Below, in pieces: positions 32,027 to 42,556 of a DNA stretch of 64,000 bases; the stretch's first letter is position 1; each line of letters opens with the position of its first letter. The DNA is from an uncultured Bacteroidales bacterium (GTDB lineage: Bacteria; Bacteroidota; Bacteroidia; Bacteroidales; Bacteroidaceae): NCBI GenBank assembly GCA_902768125.1, contig CACXKA010000013.1, positions 1 to 64,000 of the forward strand, read 5' to 3'. Below the pieces are notes generated by a model. It saw only the letters and a program-made list of their open reading frames with translations, ran no database searches and was not told the origin of the DNA. The position numbers and the translations under genes are program-made.

Positions 32027-32037
32027 GATTAAAATAG

Positions 32038-32880
32038 ATGTTGAGACACATAGCTCAGACATATTATCTTTGTGTTGTTCTTCTGTTGACATTTCTCCCT
32101 CAGAATGTTTTCTCACAAGAAATGGTTGAGGAGGGTGGTGTTCCATTGGCACGTTCTTATCGAGAGGGGAAACAACGTAGCGTGGCGGACTCATTAGTTG
32201 TCGACACTATCCGTTATGGGAATGTGGTTCTTACTGGACGTATTGATTCCATTCGAGGAGAGGAGGAATACATTAAGCTTATGGGGCAGCAGGTGGATAG
32301 TTCCGTTGTTCGTTTTTCCATCAATGCGGATTCATTAAGAAAATACGTCAATCCCAAGAAAAGGGAACGTTTCATCCCTGATCCGAAAAAAGCTTTGTGG
32401 CTTGCCATCGTGTTTCCTGGTGGTGGACAGATATATAATCGGAAATATTGGAAACTGCCTTTGGTTTATGGAGGCTTTTTGGGATGTATCTATGCGATGA
32501 CTTGGAACAATACGATGTATAGAGATTATTCTCAAGCATATATCGATATTATGGATAGTGATGAAAATACGAAAAGCTATGAGAATTTCATCCCTGTCAA
32601 ATATGATGTGAATGCCAATAAGTCGCGCTTGCAGGATGTTTTCAGACGTAAGAAGAATTACTATCGTCGATTCCGCGACTTGAGCATGTTTTGTATGATA
32701 GGTGTGTATGCTCTCTCCATCATTGATGCTTATGTGGATGCAGAACTGTCGAGTTTTGATATTAGCCGAGATTTGACGATGAAAGTTTATCCAACTGTCA
32801 TTCATGAGAAATATTCAGCTATGAGGGCATCGGGTATGAGTTCCAATTCGTATGGCTTACAATGCAGTTTTGTTTTTTGA
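32038..32880 (+). CDS. DUF5683 domain membrane protein
   Basis: 280 residues. A signal peptide or N-terminal membrane segment (YYLCVVLLLTFLPQNVFS) and the conserved DUF5683 core KALWLAIVFPGGGQIYNRKYWKLPLVYGGFLGCIYA (~115-150) with hydrophobic helices there and near residue 225 (MFCMIGVYALSIIDAYVD). The PGGGQIYNRKYWK motif resembles TM2-domain-like turns. The family is largely restricted to Bacteroidetes and sits after parB in many genomes. Function unknown; the position suggests cell-envelope or division. Confidence 0.82.
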   Translation: MLRHIAQTYYLCVVLLLTFLPQNVFSQEMVEEGGVPLARSYREGKQRSVADSLVVDTIRYGNVVLTGRIDSIRGEEEYIKLMGQQVDSSVVRFSINADSLRKYVNPKKRERFIPDPKKALWLAIVFPGGGQIYNRKYWKLPLVYGGFLGCIYAMTWNNTMYRDYSQAYIDIMDSDENTKSYENFIPVKYDVNANKSRLQDVFRRKKNYYRRFRDLSMFCMIGVYALSIIDAYVDAELSSFDISRDLTMKVYPTVIHEKYSAMRASGMSSNSYGLQCSFVF

Positions 32881-32902
32881 AAACTAAATAATAAAAAGAT
32901 AT

Positions 32903-34237
32903 ATGAATAAGAAAATTGTTGTTACATGTTTATCCATTATGTTCGCTTCGTTGAGTTTTGCTCAAGATGAGGTGTTTATGGGTGATGACAGCGTAAAAGT
33001 GGATGCTTTTGATATGCCAGAGGGAATGCTCATCAGTGAAGAAGAACTGATGAAAGATCCTTCCAATATCAATAATTTATCAGAGGGGACAGGCTCGAAT
33101 CGTGTGCTTTCTTACGATGATTCGGTGCTTGTGAGCAGGCTCTCTCGTATTCCTACCACGATAGAGATGCCTCTTAATGATGTCACTCGCAAGTTTATAG
33201 ATACCTATAGCACACGCATGAAGGGTTCTGTTGCCATTATGTTGGGTTCAGCTAATTTTTATAACCCCATCTTTGAGGAGGCATTGGAACGTTATGGATT
33301 GCCATTGGAACTCAGGTACTTGCCAGTTATAGAATCCGCTTTGCGTCCAACCGCCACATCTAGGGCTGGTGCTGCAGGCTTGTGGCAATTTATGATTGGT
33401 ACAGGTAAGCGTTATGGGCTTGAAGTGAACACTCTGGTGGATGAACGTCGTGATCCCATTAAATCCAGCGAGGCTGCAGCACACTATCTGAGTGACCTTT
33501 ATGATATGTTTGGTGATTGGAGTTTGGCTATTGCTGCATACAATTGTGGAGAGGGAAATGTCCAGAAGGCGATTACCCGTTCAGGTGGTCAAGAGGGAGC
33601 AGACTTTTGGTCTATCTACAATCGTCTGCCTCGTGAGACTCGTGGTTATGTACCTGCATTCATTGCAGCAACATACATCATGAATTATTATTGCGAACAC
33701 GGTATTGTGCCTCACGAAGCCACACTTCCTTTAGAGTCTGACACCATTATTGTCGCTCGAGAAGTGAGTTTTGCTCAGATTGCTTCTAAGTGTCATATCT
33801 CGGTGGACGAACTTCGTGCCATCAATCCTCAGTACCGCAAAGACATCGTTCCTGCCGATTATACCTTACGTTTGCCTGCTGGCTCCATTGAAGACTTCCT
33901 TCTGTATGAAGACAGCATCTATGGTGTGAACGTCAGGAATGGCATGTTAGCTTCGGGTACTCGCCGTTCCATCACGGAAGATATTGAGAGCACTCCTGTG
34001 GAGCAGACTCCTGCAAGTACGACGAGAAATGTATATACCAATAACAAGAAGTCACGTTCTACTCGTTCAACACGTACTCGTAATAAACAGCAGCAGGCAC
34101 GCAACGTGTCCGTGAAGAGTGGAGACACCCTTTCTTCTATTGCCAAGAAAAATGGAACGACTGTGAGCAAACTGCGTCAACTCAATGGAATCAAGGGAGA
34201 CATCATTCGTCCAGGACAAAAAGTTCGTGTGAAATAA
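32903..34237 (+). CDS. mltD: Membrane-bound lytic murein transglycosylase D-like protein with LysM
   Basis: 444 residues. Signal peptide MNKKIVVTCLSIMFASLSFAQ. The SLT (GH23) catalytic domain (~115-255) has the catalytic Glu in PVIESALRPTATSRAGAAGLWQFM and IAAYNCGEGNVQKA. A first degenerate LysM-like part (~285-320) precedes a low-complexity basic linker (RSTRSTRTRNKQQ) and a clear C-terminal LysM (VKSGDTLSSIAKKNGTTVSKLRQLNGIKGDIIRPGQKVRV). It cleaves peptidoglycan to 1,6-anhydro products. No lipobox is seen, so it is probably soluble in the periplasm. Confidence 0.9.
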   Translation: MNKKIVVTCLSIMFASLSFAQDEVFMGDDSVKVDAFDMPEGMLISEEELMKDPSNINNLSEGTGSNRVLSYDDSVLVSRLSRIPTTIEMPLNDVTRKFIDTYSTRMKGSVAIMLGSANFYNPIFEEALERYGLPLELRYLPVIESALRPTATSRAGAAGLWQFMIGTGKRYGLEVNTLVDERRDPIKSSEAAAHYLSDLYDMFGDWSLAIAAYNCGEGNVQKAITRSGGQEGADFWSIYNRLPRETRGYVPAFIAATYIMNYYCEHGIVPHEATLPLESDTIIVAREVSFAQIASKCHISVDELRAINPQYRKDIVPADYTLRLPAGSIEDFLLYEDSIYGVNVRNGMLASGTRRSITEDIESTPVEQTPASTTRNVYTNNKKSRSTRSTRTRNKQQQARNVSVKSGDTLSSIAKKNGTTVSKLRQLNGIKGDIIRPGQKVRVK

Positions 34238-34297
34238 ACCAGTGGTTGGAGTGAGTGTTATTTGTATGGATTATTAACTGATATGAAAGGGAAGCTT

Positions 34298-36541
34298 ATG
34301 GAAGACGTAATCATGTCCAATACAGAGCAAGAGGAACAACTGATAAACGCTGAGTTTCAGAAGTTGATAGATGCCTATCTGGCTAGTCCTCATCGAAAGA
34401 AAGTTGACCTCATTACAAAAGCTTTCAATTTCGCCAAACATGCACATAAAGGAGTGCGTCGTTTGTCTGGCGAACCATACATCATGCACCCAATATCTGT
34501 TGCTCAGATCGTATGCATTGAGATTGGATTGGGTTCCACTTCAATCTGTTCAGCCCTCCTTCACGATGTGGTGGAGGACACCGATTACACGGTGGAGGAC
34601 ATCGAGAACATGTTTGGTCCAAAGATTGCTCAGATTGTTGATGGCTTGACTAAAATATCAGGTGGTATCTTTGGCGACCATGCTTCGGCACAAGCTGAGA
34701 ATTTCAAGAAACTGCTTCTGACGATGAGTGATGATATTCGTGTCATTCTCATCAAGATAGCCGACCGCCTGCACAATATGCGCACACTGGGTAGCCAGGC
34801 TGTGAACAAGCAGTACAAGATTGCTGGTGAAACGCTCTATATTTATGCTCCCCTTGCCAATCGTTTAGGCTTGAACTCCATTAAGACCGAACTGGAGGAT
34901 TTGAGTTTTAGATTTGAGCATCCTGACGAGTATAAGGAGATAAAAACGAAATTGGAGGCTACACAAGCAGAACGTGATACAGTCTTTGACAAATTTGCAG
35001 CCCCAATTCGTGCTGAATTGGATAGCATGGGGATTAACTATGAGATGAAGCAGCGTGTCAAAACGCCATATTCCATTTGGCGGAAGATGCAGACGAAGCA
35101 TATTCCGTTTGAAGAGATTTATGACATCTTAGCCGCACGTATCATTTTTGACCCGCAAGATATTGATACGGAATTGAATGACTGTTTCAATATCTATGTC
35201 AAACTCTGTAAGATATATACATCGCATCCTGACCGTACACGCGATTGGGTGAGCCATCCTAAAGCCAATGGTTATCAGGCACTTCATGTCACCTTGATGT
35301 CTAAACAGGGTGAATGGATTGAAGTGCAGATTCGTTCTCGTCGGATGGATGAAATTGCCGAGAAAGGTTTTGCAGCACATTGGAAATACAAAGATGGTGA
35401 TAAGACTGAAACCTCTTCTGAGAAGGAATTGGACAAGTGGCTTGCTACGATTAAGGAGATACTTGATGACCCTCAGCCCGATGCAATGGACTTCTTGGAT
35501 ACCATCAAGCTGAATTTGTTTGCATCAGAGATTTTTGTCTTCACTCCGAAGGGTGAGATCCGTACGATGCCAGCAGGTAGCACGACACTTGACTTTGCTT
35601 TCAGCATTCATACTTTTGTGGGAAGCCACTGCATTGGTGCAAAGGTGAACCATAAGTTGGTCCCCATCAGTTACAAGTTGAATAGTGGTGATCAAGTGGA
35701 GATTCTTACCTCAAAGTCCGTACACCCCACTCGTGAATGGTTGAATATTGCTACGACTGCGAAGGCGACGACGAAGATACTGTCCATTCTTCGCAAGGAG
35801 GAACGGGAACTGCGCAAGAAGGGAGAGCAAGATTTGGATGAATTCCTCGGAAAGAATGACATCATCAGGGATTCTATGATTGCTGACAAATTGTGCAACC
35901 TGCATGGTTTGTCCAAACCAGATGTTTTGTATGTGGCGATTGCAGAGGGCAAGGTGAAACTCGGTCGTGCAGACCTTGATATGTTAAAGGGTAAGAGTGA
36001 AGGTGGTGGATGGAAAAAACTCTTCTCTTTTGGCAAAAAAGCGGTGAAGCCGATTACCAAGAAAAAGGAGACGGTGGGTCCTGATTTTGACAAGAAAAAG
36101 ACATTGATATTGACGGAAGAATCCATTCAGGACAAATACACGCTGGCAGACTGTTGCAACCCTGTTCCTGGCGATGTGGTGATGGGATATATAGATGATG
36201 AAAGGCATATCGTCATTCATAAATTGCAATGTCCTCACGCAGAGAAGCTGAAGGCTAATCATGGCAATCGAGTTTTGGCAGCTAAATGGGAAATGGGTAG
36301 AATGTCATTGTTCCCCGTTTCCATTCATGTGAAGGGATTTGACAAGTTGGGACTTCTCCACGAGATGACACAGGTGATTTCACAGCTTCATGGGGTCAAT
36401 ATCCGTAAGTTGGAGGTGGAATGTGATGACGGCATCTTTGAATGCACCGTACAGATGTATGTGCATGACACCAAAGAGGTGGATGATATTATAGAGGGTC
36501 TTCGTGAAATACAAGATGTGAAAGAAGCCTCTCGTATATAA
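34298..36541 (+). CDS. rel: Bifunctional (p)ppGpp synthetase/hydrolase (RelA/SpoT family)
   Basis: 747 residues from MEDVIMSNTE; ATG 34283 and 34313 are alternatives. The HD hydrolase domain (~45-190) is intact with HDVVEDTDYT at ~88 and IADRLHNMRT, so ppGpp hydrolysis is expected. The synthetase domain (~225-345) has RVKTPYSIWRKM, DILAARIIF, NGYQALHVTL and EVQIRSRRMDEIAEKGFAAHWKY. TGS (~406-470), a helical/zinc-finger region with CCNPVPGDVVMGY, and a C-terminal ACT (~675-740) follow. It regulates the stringent response. Confidence 0.93.
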   Translation: MEDVIMSNTEQEEQLINAEFQKLIDAYLASPHRKKVDLITKAFNFAKHAHKGVRRLSGEPYIMHPISVAQIVCIEIGLGSTSICSALLHDVVEDTDYTVEDIENMFGPKIAQIVDGLTKISGGIFGDHASAQAENFKKLLLTMSDDIRVILIKIADRLHNMRTLGSQAVNKQYKIAGETLYIYAPLANRLGLNSIKTELEDLSFRFEHPDEYKEIKTKLEATQAERDTVFDKFAAPIRAELDSMGINYEMKQRVKTPYSIWRKMQTKHIPFEEIYDILAARIIFDPQDIDTELNDCFNIYVKLCKIYTSHPDRTRDWVSHPKANGYQALHVTLMSKQGEWIEVQIRSRRMDEIAEKGFAAHWKYKDGDKTETSSEKELDKWLATIKEILDDPQPDAMDFLDTIKLNLFASEIFVFTPKGEIRTMPAGSTTLDFAFSIHTFVGSHCIGAKVNHKLVPISYKLNSGDQVEILTSKSVHPTREWLNIATTAKATTKILSILRKEERELRKKGEQDLDEFLGKNDIIRDSMIADKLCNLHGLSKPDVLYVAIAEGKVKLGRADLDMLKGKSEGGGWKKLFSFGKKAVKPITKKKETVGPDFDKKKTLILTEESIQDKYTLADCCNPVPGDVVMGYIDDERHIVIHKLQCPHAEKLKANHGNRVLAAKWEMGRMSLFPVSIHVKGFDKLGLLHEMTQVISQLHGVNIRKLEVECDDGIFECTVQMYVHDTKEVDDIIEGLREIQDVKEASRI

Positions 36542-36570
36542 ACAAATATAAAACAAGGAAAGACAATAAT

Positions 36571-37638
36571 ATGAATAAGAAATACGTTATAATGTGTGTG
36601 ATGGGCTTGGCACTTTCGCTCAACGTTCTTGCACAAAGAATCTCGTTTGACAAGACGGTGGTGAATGCAGGTTCAACCATTTGGAAGAAACCTGTAACGG
36701 CGGTGTTCAAGTTTACGAACAAGGATAAGACGCCGTTGTTGATTCGTGATGTGGATGCAGGGTGCGGATGTTTGACGCCCAAATGGACGAGAGACCCCTT
36801 GATGAAGGGAGAGGATGGGGAGATTAGCATCACGTATGACGCCATGATGTTGGGACACTTCGACCGATACATTGATGTCTATACCAATGCTGGTGATAAC
36901 CCCGTACGCATTCGCATGAAAGCTTTGGTGAACAATGGGGAGAAGAAGACGTTGGAGGAACTCTATCCTTACAGTATTGATGACATTCTGTTGAGCACCA
37001 ACAATGTGGAGTTTATGGATGTAAATTCGGGTGATTCGGTCAAGGCAGAGATTGAGATATTGAACAATGGTGAGACTGTCTATACGCCCATGTTGATGCA
37101 TCTTCCTGCGTACATTACGGCTGAATATCTCCCAGAGATGATTGCACGTGGTCGTCGTGGAAAGATCGAGTTGACGCTGCATAGCGACAAGTTGCAGGAC
37201 TTGGGACTGAATCAGACCAGTATTTATCTGGCACGATTCTCTGGTGACAAAGTGGGTTCCAACAATGAAATTGCGGTGTCTGCGGTGCTTTTGCCCGACT
37301 TGCATTTTGCGGAAGAATTCGTTCGGAAGCCCAATTTCCAAATCTCCACGACGGAGTTGAACATCGGCAAGTTGGGTAAGAAGACAAAGCTGACAGGGCA
37401 GGTGAAGTTGAGTAATAAGGGAACTGGCGTTTTGAAAATGAGCAAGATACAGGCTTTTAACCAAGCTATAACTGTTTCGTTGCCTAAGACTGAATTGCAG
37501 CCAGGTGAGGAAGTGAAGATGAATGTGACTGTGGATGCGAGATTCTTGGGAATGTCAAAGGCGCAGCCGCGTGTGTTGATTATCACAAACGACACCAAGA
37601 GGCCGAAAGAGGTGGTGAATGTGCATTTTGAGAAATAG
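36571..37638 (+). CDS. DUF1573 secreted protein
   Basis: 355 residues. Signal peptide MNKKYVIMCVMGLALSLNVLAQ, then a DUF1573 Ig-like domain (~25-115: TAVFKFTNKDKTPLLIRDVDAGCGCLTPKW). CGC followed by a proline-containing segment is the family hallmark. The remaining ~240 residues form two further Ig-like beta-sandwiches (IEILNNGETVYTPML, and QVKLSNKGTGVLKMSKIQA). It is probably cell-surface or periplasmic; function unknown. Located between rel and meaB with ~30- and 12-bp gaps. Confidence 0.82.
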   Translation: MNKKYVIMCVMGLALSLNVLAQRISFDKTVVNAGSTIWKKPVTAVFKFTNKDKTPLLIRDVDAGCGCLTPKWTRDPLMKGEDGEISITYDAMMLGHFDRYIDVYTNAGDNPVRIRMKALVNNGEKKTLEELYPYSIDDILLSTNNVEFMDVNSGDSVKAEIEILNNGETVYTPMLMHLPAYITAEYLPEMIARGRRGKIELTLHSDKLQDLGLNQTSIYLARFSGDKVGSNNEIAVSAVLLPDLHFAEEFVRKPNFQISTTELNIGKLGKKTKLTGQVKLSNKGTGVLKMSKIQAFNQAITVSLPKTELQPGEEVKMNVTVDARFLGMSKAQPRVLIITNDTKRPKEVVNVHFEK

Positions 37639-37650
37639 AAAGACAAAATA

Positions 37651-38751
37651 ATGGAACATCCAGAGAACAGTGCTGAATATGCTGGCTTGCAAGTGAATGC
37701 AGGCGTAGAACAGCCATCTATTGTGAATCCTTATCTCAAGCAGATGAGGAAGAAAAGGCAGAAGTTATTTACTCCTGCCGAATATGTTGATGGCATTCTG
37801 AAAGGGAATGTCAGCATGTTGAGTCAGGCTGTCACGCTGATTGAGAGTGTGTTGCCCGAACATCAGGCAATTGCTCAGGAGGTGATAGAGAAGTGTCTTC
37901 CTTATTCTGGCAATTCCGTGAGAATCGGCATCAGTGGTGTACCCGGAGCAGGTAAATCCACCAGTATTGACGCTTTTGGCGTGCATCTGTTGGAGAATTA
38001 TGGCGGAAAATTGGCTGTCTTGGCCATCGACCCTTCTTCCGAGAAGACCAAGGGCAGTATTCTCGGTGATAAAACTCGAATGGAGAAACTGGCGGTTCAT
38101 CCCAAGTCGTTCATTCGTCCCAGTCCGACCGCAGGCAGTTTGGGTGGTGTGGCTCGCAAGACCCGTGAGACAATCATCCTCTGTGAAGCGGCAGGTTATG
38201 ATAACATCTTCGTTGAGACAGTGGGAGTGGGACAGAGTGAAACCGCTTGCCATTCAATGGTCGATTATTTTCTCTTGATTCAGTTGGCAGGTACGGGTGA
38301 TGAACTGCAAGGCATCAAACGTGGCATCATGGAGATTGCTGACGGCATCGTCATCAATAAGGCAGACGGAAGCAATGTGGATAAGGCTGAATTGGCAGCC
38401 TCCCATTTTCGGAATGCACTCCATCTTTTCCCAGTGCCAGATAGTGGCATTGTGCCTGAGGTCATGTGCTATTCGGGTTTCTACGAATTGCACATCGACG
38501 AAGTGTTGGAGATGATATTCCGCTACATCAACAAGGTGAAGGAGAGCGGCTATTTCCAGTATCGCAGGAACGAGCAGTCGAAATACTGGATGTACGAGAG
38601 CATCAACGAGCATTTGAAAAATAGTTTCTACTACAATCCAGCCATTAAGGGTATGATTGACAACATGGAGAAGGAAGTGCTGGGAGGACAGATCACCTCG
38701 TTTGTGGCTGCCAAGAAACTGTTAGACACTTATTATGAGACACTTAAGTAA
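37651..38751 (+). CDS. meaB: Methylmalonyl-CoA mutase-associated GTPase MeaB
   Basis: 366 residues. G3E-family GTPase that protects and loads the B12-dependent methylmalonyl-CoA mutase, which is not in the window. P-loop GVPGAGKSTSIDAFG (~residue 98), AIDPSSEKTKGSILGDKTRM, switch III-like FVETVGVGQSETAC, and the base motif NKADGSN (~240). The 16-bp overlap with the next start indicates translational coupling. Bacteroidales commonly use this mutase in succinate/propionate metabolism. Confidence 0.92.
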   Translation: MEHPENSAEYAGLQVNAGVEQPSIVNPYLKQMRKKRQKLFTPAEYVDGILKGNVSMLSQAVTLIESVLPEHQAIAQEVIEKCLPYSGNSVRIGISGVPGAGKSTSIDAFGVHLLENYGGKLAVLAIDPSSEKTKGSILGDKTRMEKLAVHPKSFIRPSPTAGSLGGVARKTRETIILCEAAGYDNIFVETVGVGQSETACHSMVDYFLLIQLAGTGDELQGIKRGIMEIADGIVINKADGSNVDKAELAASHFRNALHLFPVPDSGIVPEVMCYSGFYELHIDEVLEMIFRYINKVKESGYFQYRRNEQSKYWMYESINEHLKNSFYYNPAIKGMIDNMEKEVLGGQITSFVAAKKLLDTYYETLK

Positions 38752-39685
38752 ATACATCATCTGTTTGGCATTTCTCTCTTTTGCCACCTCCTTGTGGGCA
38801 CAGGATGGAAAGTTGGGGTATCAGTTCCTGAATATCCCTGTCAGTGCGCATTCTGCAGCATTGGGTGGTGCCAATATCAGCATTGTCGAGGATGATGCCA
38901 GCATGATGTGGACCAATGCAGCCATGCTGACGAATGTGTCTGATAACAGCATTGTGCTTGGCTACAATTCTTACATCCGTTCCAGCCACCTCATGTCTGC
39001 AGGTTATACGAAGGCGATAGGGGAGAGAGGCACTTGGGCGTTAGGTGCTCAGATGTTGGATTATGGTAAGATGGACGAAACGAATGATGAGGGTTCGGTG
39101 ATTGGTTCTTTCTCTGCCAAAGACTTGAATTTCCAGACTTCTTATTCCTATATGTTAAGTGATTACTGGAGTGGTGCCATCACGGCAAAAGTTTTGTTGA
39201 GCAACTATGCCAACTATTCCAGCACTGCCTTGGGTGCAGATTTGGCTTTGAATTATTTTAATGAGGCGCATGGTTTCTCGTTTTCAGCCGTTGGACGTAA
39301 TTTGGGTGGACAGGTCAAGTCTCTTTATGATGACGGCACTAAGGAGTCATTGCCTTTCGACTTGGCATTCGGCATGAGTAAAGACTTTGCCAATGCCCCT
39401 TTGCGTGTGTCACTGACAGCCGACGATGTGACTCATTGGGACGATGTGAACTTCATTCAGCATTTTGTATTAGGTCTGGATATTCTTCCTTCCTCCAACA
39501 CATGGGTGGCGCTCGGTTACAATTTCCGTCGGGCACATGAAATGAAGGTGGCGAATAAGAGAAATTGGTCTGGCTTCAGCATTGGAGCAGGATTGAATGT
39601 GAAGAAATTCAAGGTGGGTGTCACCTATGGAAACTACCATGTTGCGGCATCCTCTCTATTGATAAATGCAGGTTTTTCATTATGA
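38735..39685 (+). CDS. porQ: Type IX secretion system protein PorQ
   Basis: 316 residues. Signal peptide [23 protein letters not shown]. The FadL/PorV-like outer-membrane barrel starts with the family pattern [39 protein letters not shown] and ends in LLINAGFSL. PorQ is an attachment-complex subunit of the type IX secretion system of Bacteroidetes. No other T9SS gene lies in the window, as usual for the scattered T9SS genes. It overlaps meaB by 17 bp and cmk by 4 bp. Confidence 0.88.
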   Translation: MRHLSKYIICLAFLSFATSLWAQDGKLGYQFLNIPVSAHSAALGGANISIVEDDASMMWTNAAMLTNVSDNSIVLGYNSYIRSSHLMSAGYTKAIGERGTWALGAQMLDYGKMDETNDEGSVIGSFSAKDLNFQTSYSYMLSDYWSGAITAKVLLSNYANYSSTALGADLALNYFNEAHGFSFSAVGRNLGGQVKSLYDDGTKESLPFDLAFGMSKDFANAPLRVSLTADDVTHWDDVNFIQHFVLGLDILPSSNTWVALGYNFRRAHEMKVANKRNWSGFSIGAGLNVKKFKVGVTYGNYHVAASSLLINAGFSL

Positions 39686-40398
39686 AGAAGATTATTATTG
39701 CGATAGACGGTCATTCGAGTTGTGGAAAGAGCACGATGGCCAAGCAGTTGGCAAAGGAAATAGGTTATGTGTATGTTGATACGGGCGCTATGTATCGTGC
39801 CGTGACGCTATATGCGATGCGGAATGGTATGTATCCCGATCCAGGCATTCAGGAAGAAGCACTCAAGGCTGCTGTTGATGCGGGCAAGATTCAGATCTCT
39901 TTCAAGTTTAATGCTGAGACTGGTCGCCCCGACACCTATTTGAATGGTGAGAAAGTGGAAGATGAGATTCGCCAGATGGAGGTGAGCAATCGTGTGAGTC
40001 CTATTGCAGCACTTCCATTCGTGCGTGCCTTGCTGACAGAACAGCAGCAAGCGATGGGAAAGGAAAAGGGTATCGTGATGGATGGTCGTGACATTGGAAC
40101 GGCGGTCTTTCCACAGGCAGAGATGAAAGTGTTTGTGACGGCGACGGCAAAAGTGCGGGCACAACGTCGCTACGAAGAACTGTTAGGCAAGGCAAAGACA
40201 CAAGAAGAGTTAGCTGCCCTGAATTTTGATGAAGTGCTGAAGAATGTGGAGGAGCGTGATTACATTGATTCTCATCGTGAGGTGGCACCTCTGCGACAGG
40301 CAGAAGATGCGTTGGTGCTCGACAATTCGGAGATGACGCGTGAGGAACAAAGCGCATGGCTCTTGGCAAAATATCAGGAAATTGTAGCGAAATGCTGA
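39682..40398 (+). CDS. cmk: Cytidylate kinase
   Basis: 238 residues from ATG 39682, which overlaps the porQ stop as ATGA. It phosphorylates CMP/dCMP. P-loop [17 protein letters not shown], then [26 protein letters not shown] and the LID-like region [31 protein letters not shown] is a family signature. The in-frame upstream extension lies inside porQ and is not real. Overlaps ispH by 7 bp. Confidence 0.95.
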   Translation: MKKIIIAIDGHSSCGKSTMAKQLAKEIGYVYVDTGAMYRAVTLYAMRNGMYPDPGIQEEALKAAVDAGKIQISFKFNAETGRPDTYLNGEKVEDEIRQMEVSNRVSPIAALPFVRALLTEQQQAMGKEKGIVMDGRDIGTAVFPQAEMKVFVTATAKVRAQRRYEELLGKAKTQEELAALNFDEVLKNVEERDYIDSHREVAPLRQAEDALVLDNSEMTREEQSAWLLAKYQEIVAKC

Positions 40399-41258
40399 TA
40401 GAGATAGACGAGGGTTCGGGTTTCTGCTTTGGTGTGACGACAGCCATCAAGAAAGCGGAGGAGGAGTTGGCAAAGAGTGATTCGCTCTATTGCCTGGGCG
40501 ACATCGTGCACAATGGACGCGAGGTGGAGCGGTTGAAAAAGATGGGTTTGACCACCGTGGAGCATGCTGACCTGAATTCCTTGCATGACATCAAGATGCT
40601 GCTTAGGGCACATGGAGAGCCTCCTCAGACCTACATGAAAGCCAAAGAGCAGAATATTCGTGTGATTGATGCGACGTGTCCTGTGGTGCTGAATCTGCAG
40701 AAACGCATCCGCAAGGCATACGAGGCAGGTGGACAGATTGTCATCTATGGCAAGAACGGTCACGCAGAGGTGGTGGGTCTTGTGGGACAGACAGACGGAA
40801 CCGCCATTGTCATTGAGAATCTCGAAGATGCCAAGCAGTTGGATTTGAGTCAGGATATCCAGTTGTTTTCGCAGACGACGAAATCGCTGGAGGGCTTCCG
40901 TGAGATTGTCAGCTACATCGAGTCGAATATGAAGGAGGGTGCCCACTTTCAATACTTCGATACCATCTGCCGTCAGGTGGCGAACCGCATTCCTAACATC
41001 ATGGAGTTTGCCTCTCGACACGATGTCATCCTTTTTGTGTGTGGCAAGAAGAGTTCCAATGGGAAGGTGCTGTACAACCAGTGCCTGTCCGTCAATTCCC
41101 ACACCTATATGATTGACGACCCTTCTGAAATCAACTTCGACTGGTTTGAGGGCTTCGATTCCGTAGGCATTTGTGGTGCGACGAGTACGCCCAAGTGGCT
41201 GATGGAAGACTGTAAAAAATGGATTGAGAATGAAGAAACTAGACTACGAAATCATTGA
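40392..41258 (+). CDS. ispH: 4-hydroxy-3-methylbut-2-enyl diphosphate reductase
   Basis: 288 residues from [15 protein letters not shown]. The last enzyme of the MEP isoprenoid pathway, with a [4Fe-4S] cluster. The three cysteine ligands are C14 (GFCFGV), the one in DATCPVV (~97) and the one in GICGATSTP (~266). Conserved RAHGEPPQ and HNGREVERL are visible; the canonical -RAHG- and -GHPE-like motifs appear as [10 protein letters not shown]. It overlaps cmk upstream and the cupin gene downstream, so translation is coupled through the group. Confidence 0.93.
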   Translation: MLIEIDEGSGFCFGVTTAIKKAEEELAKSDSLYCLGDIVHNGREVERLKKMGLTTVEHADLNSLHDIKMLLRAHGEPPQTYMKAKEQNIRVIDATCPVVLNLQKRIRKAYEAGGQIVIYGKNGHAEVVGLVGQTDGTAIVIENLEDAKQLDLSQDIQLFSQTTKSLEGFREIVSYIESNMKEGAHFQYFDTICRQVANRIPNIMEFASRHDVILFVCGKKSSNGKVLYNQCLSVNSHTYMIDDPSEINFDWFEGFDSVGICGATSTPKWLMEDCKKWIENEETRLRNH

Positions 41259-41640
41259 ACTGCCTAAGATTACTGACCCTCGTGGCAATCTGACGGTGGC
41301 TGAGCAGATGAAGAACGTGCCGTTCGACATCAAGCGAGTCTATTGGACCTACGACGTGCCCGGTGGAGAGAGTCGTGGTGGTCATGCCCATAAGAATCTC
41401 TATCAGTTGGTGGTGGCAATGAGTGGCAGCTTCATCGTGAACCTCGACAATGGTGAGGAGCGTGAGACCATTTTGCTCAATCACCCTTGGCAAGGCTTGC
41501 TCATCAAGCCCAACACTTGGCGAACCTTGGAAGACTTCTCCAGTGGTGCCGTGTGTCTGGTGTTGGCAAGCGAACCATTTGACTTGGACGACTACATTTA
41601 CGAGTACGAAGATTTCCTTGAGTATGTTCGACATCTATAG
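41230..41640 (+). CDS. WxcM/FdtA-type cupin: dTDP-sugar 3,4-ketoisomerase-like
   Basis: 136 residues from ATG 41230. Single-domain cupin of the WxcM-like/FdtA/QdtA family, which isomerises dTDP-4-keto-6-deoxyglucose to the 3-keto sugar. Signature: DPRGNLTVAEQ (~14), IKRVYWTYDVPGGESRGGHAHKNLYQLVVA (~32-62), and LIKPNTWRTLEDFSSGAVCLVLASEPFD (~92-119). The two neighbouring genes (acyltransferase and DegT aminotransferase) complete the usual three-gene set for a 3-acylamino sugar. Galacto versus gluco product (FdtA versus QdtA) cannot be decided from the sequence. Confidence 0.87.
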   Translation: MKKLDYEIIELPKITDPRGNLTVAEQMKNVPFDIKRVYWTYDVPGGESRGGHAHKNLYQLVVAMSGSFIVNLDNGEERETILLNHPWQGLLIKPNTWRTLEDFSSGAVCLVLASEPFDLDDYIYEYEDFLEYVRHL

Positions 41641-42556
41641 ATACACACCAGAGAAGCAGGCAGAGTGGGATGCCTTCATTGCCCAGAGCAAGAACGGCAC
41701 TTTCCTGATGTTCAGAGGGTATATGGATTATCACTCTGACAGATTCACTGACTGCTCACTGATGTTTTATCTGAAGGGGAAATTGTACGCCGTGCTGCCT
41801 GCCAACATCTGTGAAAACACGTTGTTTTCCCATCAGGGCTTGACCTACGGAGGATTGGTGATGGATGAGAAGTGTACCGCTGCCAATGTCCTGCAACTTT
41901 TCGAGGAGATGAATGTGTGGCTGAAAGGCGTTGGCGTGCAGAAAGTGGTGTATAAACCCGTTCCTCACATCTATAGTTCGATGCCTGCAGAGGAAGACCT
42001 GTATGCACTTTTCCGCTGTGGAGCCAGCATCGTGGCACGAGGCGTCTCCACGACGATTGATTTGCCTGCCCATCGGAAATGGCGTCAGAACCGACGAACT
42101 GCCCTCAACAAATCCGTTGAGGATGGCATCATCGTGAGTGTCTCCGATGATTTGGAAAGTTTCTGGAACATTCTTGACGCCAACTTGATGCAGACGCACG
42201 GCTTGCATCCTGTCCATACGCTGGACGAAATGCGGAGACTGAAAGCTGCTTTCCCTGACAACATCGTGCTGTGGGTGGCGAAAGATGCCAAAGGCGACAT
42301 CGTTGCGGGCATCTTGATGTATCTGACACCCCACGTGATTCATTCGCAATACATATCCGCCACCCCCGAGGGAAAGACCTCTGGAGCCATCGATGCCATC
42401 ATGTACGAGATACTGAAAAGCGACAGCCTGTATTTTGACTTTGGCATCTCAACAGAGCAGGGCGGACATTACCTCAACGAGAAACTGATTTTCCAAAAAG
42501 AAGGCTTTGGCGGCAGAGCCATCTGTTATGACACCTATGAATATACCCTATCTTGA
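41624..42556 (+). CDS. GNAT/FemAB-like N-acyltransferase
   Basis: 310 residues from MFDIYRYTPEKQAEWDAFI. The sequence pattern (WDAFIAQSKNGTFLMFRGYMDYH, then KWRQNRRTALNKSVEDG, then VAKDAKGDIVAGILMYL and LYFDFGISTEQGGHYLNEKLIFQKEGFGG) is that of FemAB-like enzymes with a duplicated GNAT fold. Between a ketoisomerase and an aminotransferase it most likely N-acylates the amino sugar, in place of the left-handed-helix FdtC/QdtC enzymes. It overlaps both neighbours (17 and 20 bp). The substrate is inferred from context. Confidence 0.8.
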   Translation: MFDIYRYTPEKQAEWDAFIAQSKNGTFLMFRGYMDYHSDRFTDCSLMFYLKGKLYAVLPANICENTLFSHQGLTYGGLVMDEKCTAANVLQLFEEMNVWLKGVGVQKVVYKPVPHIYSSMPAEEDLYALFRCGASIVARGVSTTIDLPAHRKWRQNRRTALNKSVEDGIIVSVSDDLESFWNILDANLMQTHGLHPVHTLDEMRRLKAAFPDNIVLWVAKDAKGDIVAGILMYLTPHVIHSQYISATPEGKTSGAIDAIMYEILKSDSLYFDFGISTEQGGHYLNEKLIFQKEGFGGRAICYDTYEYTLS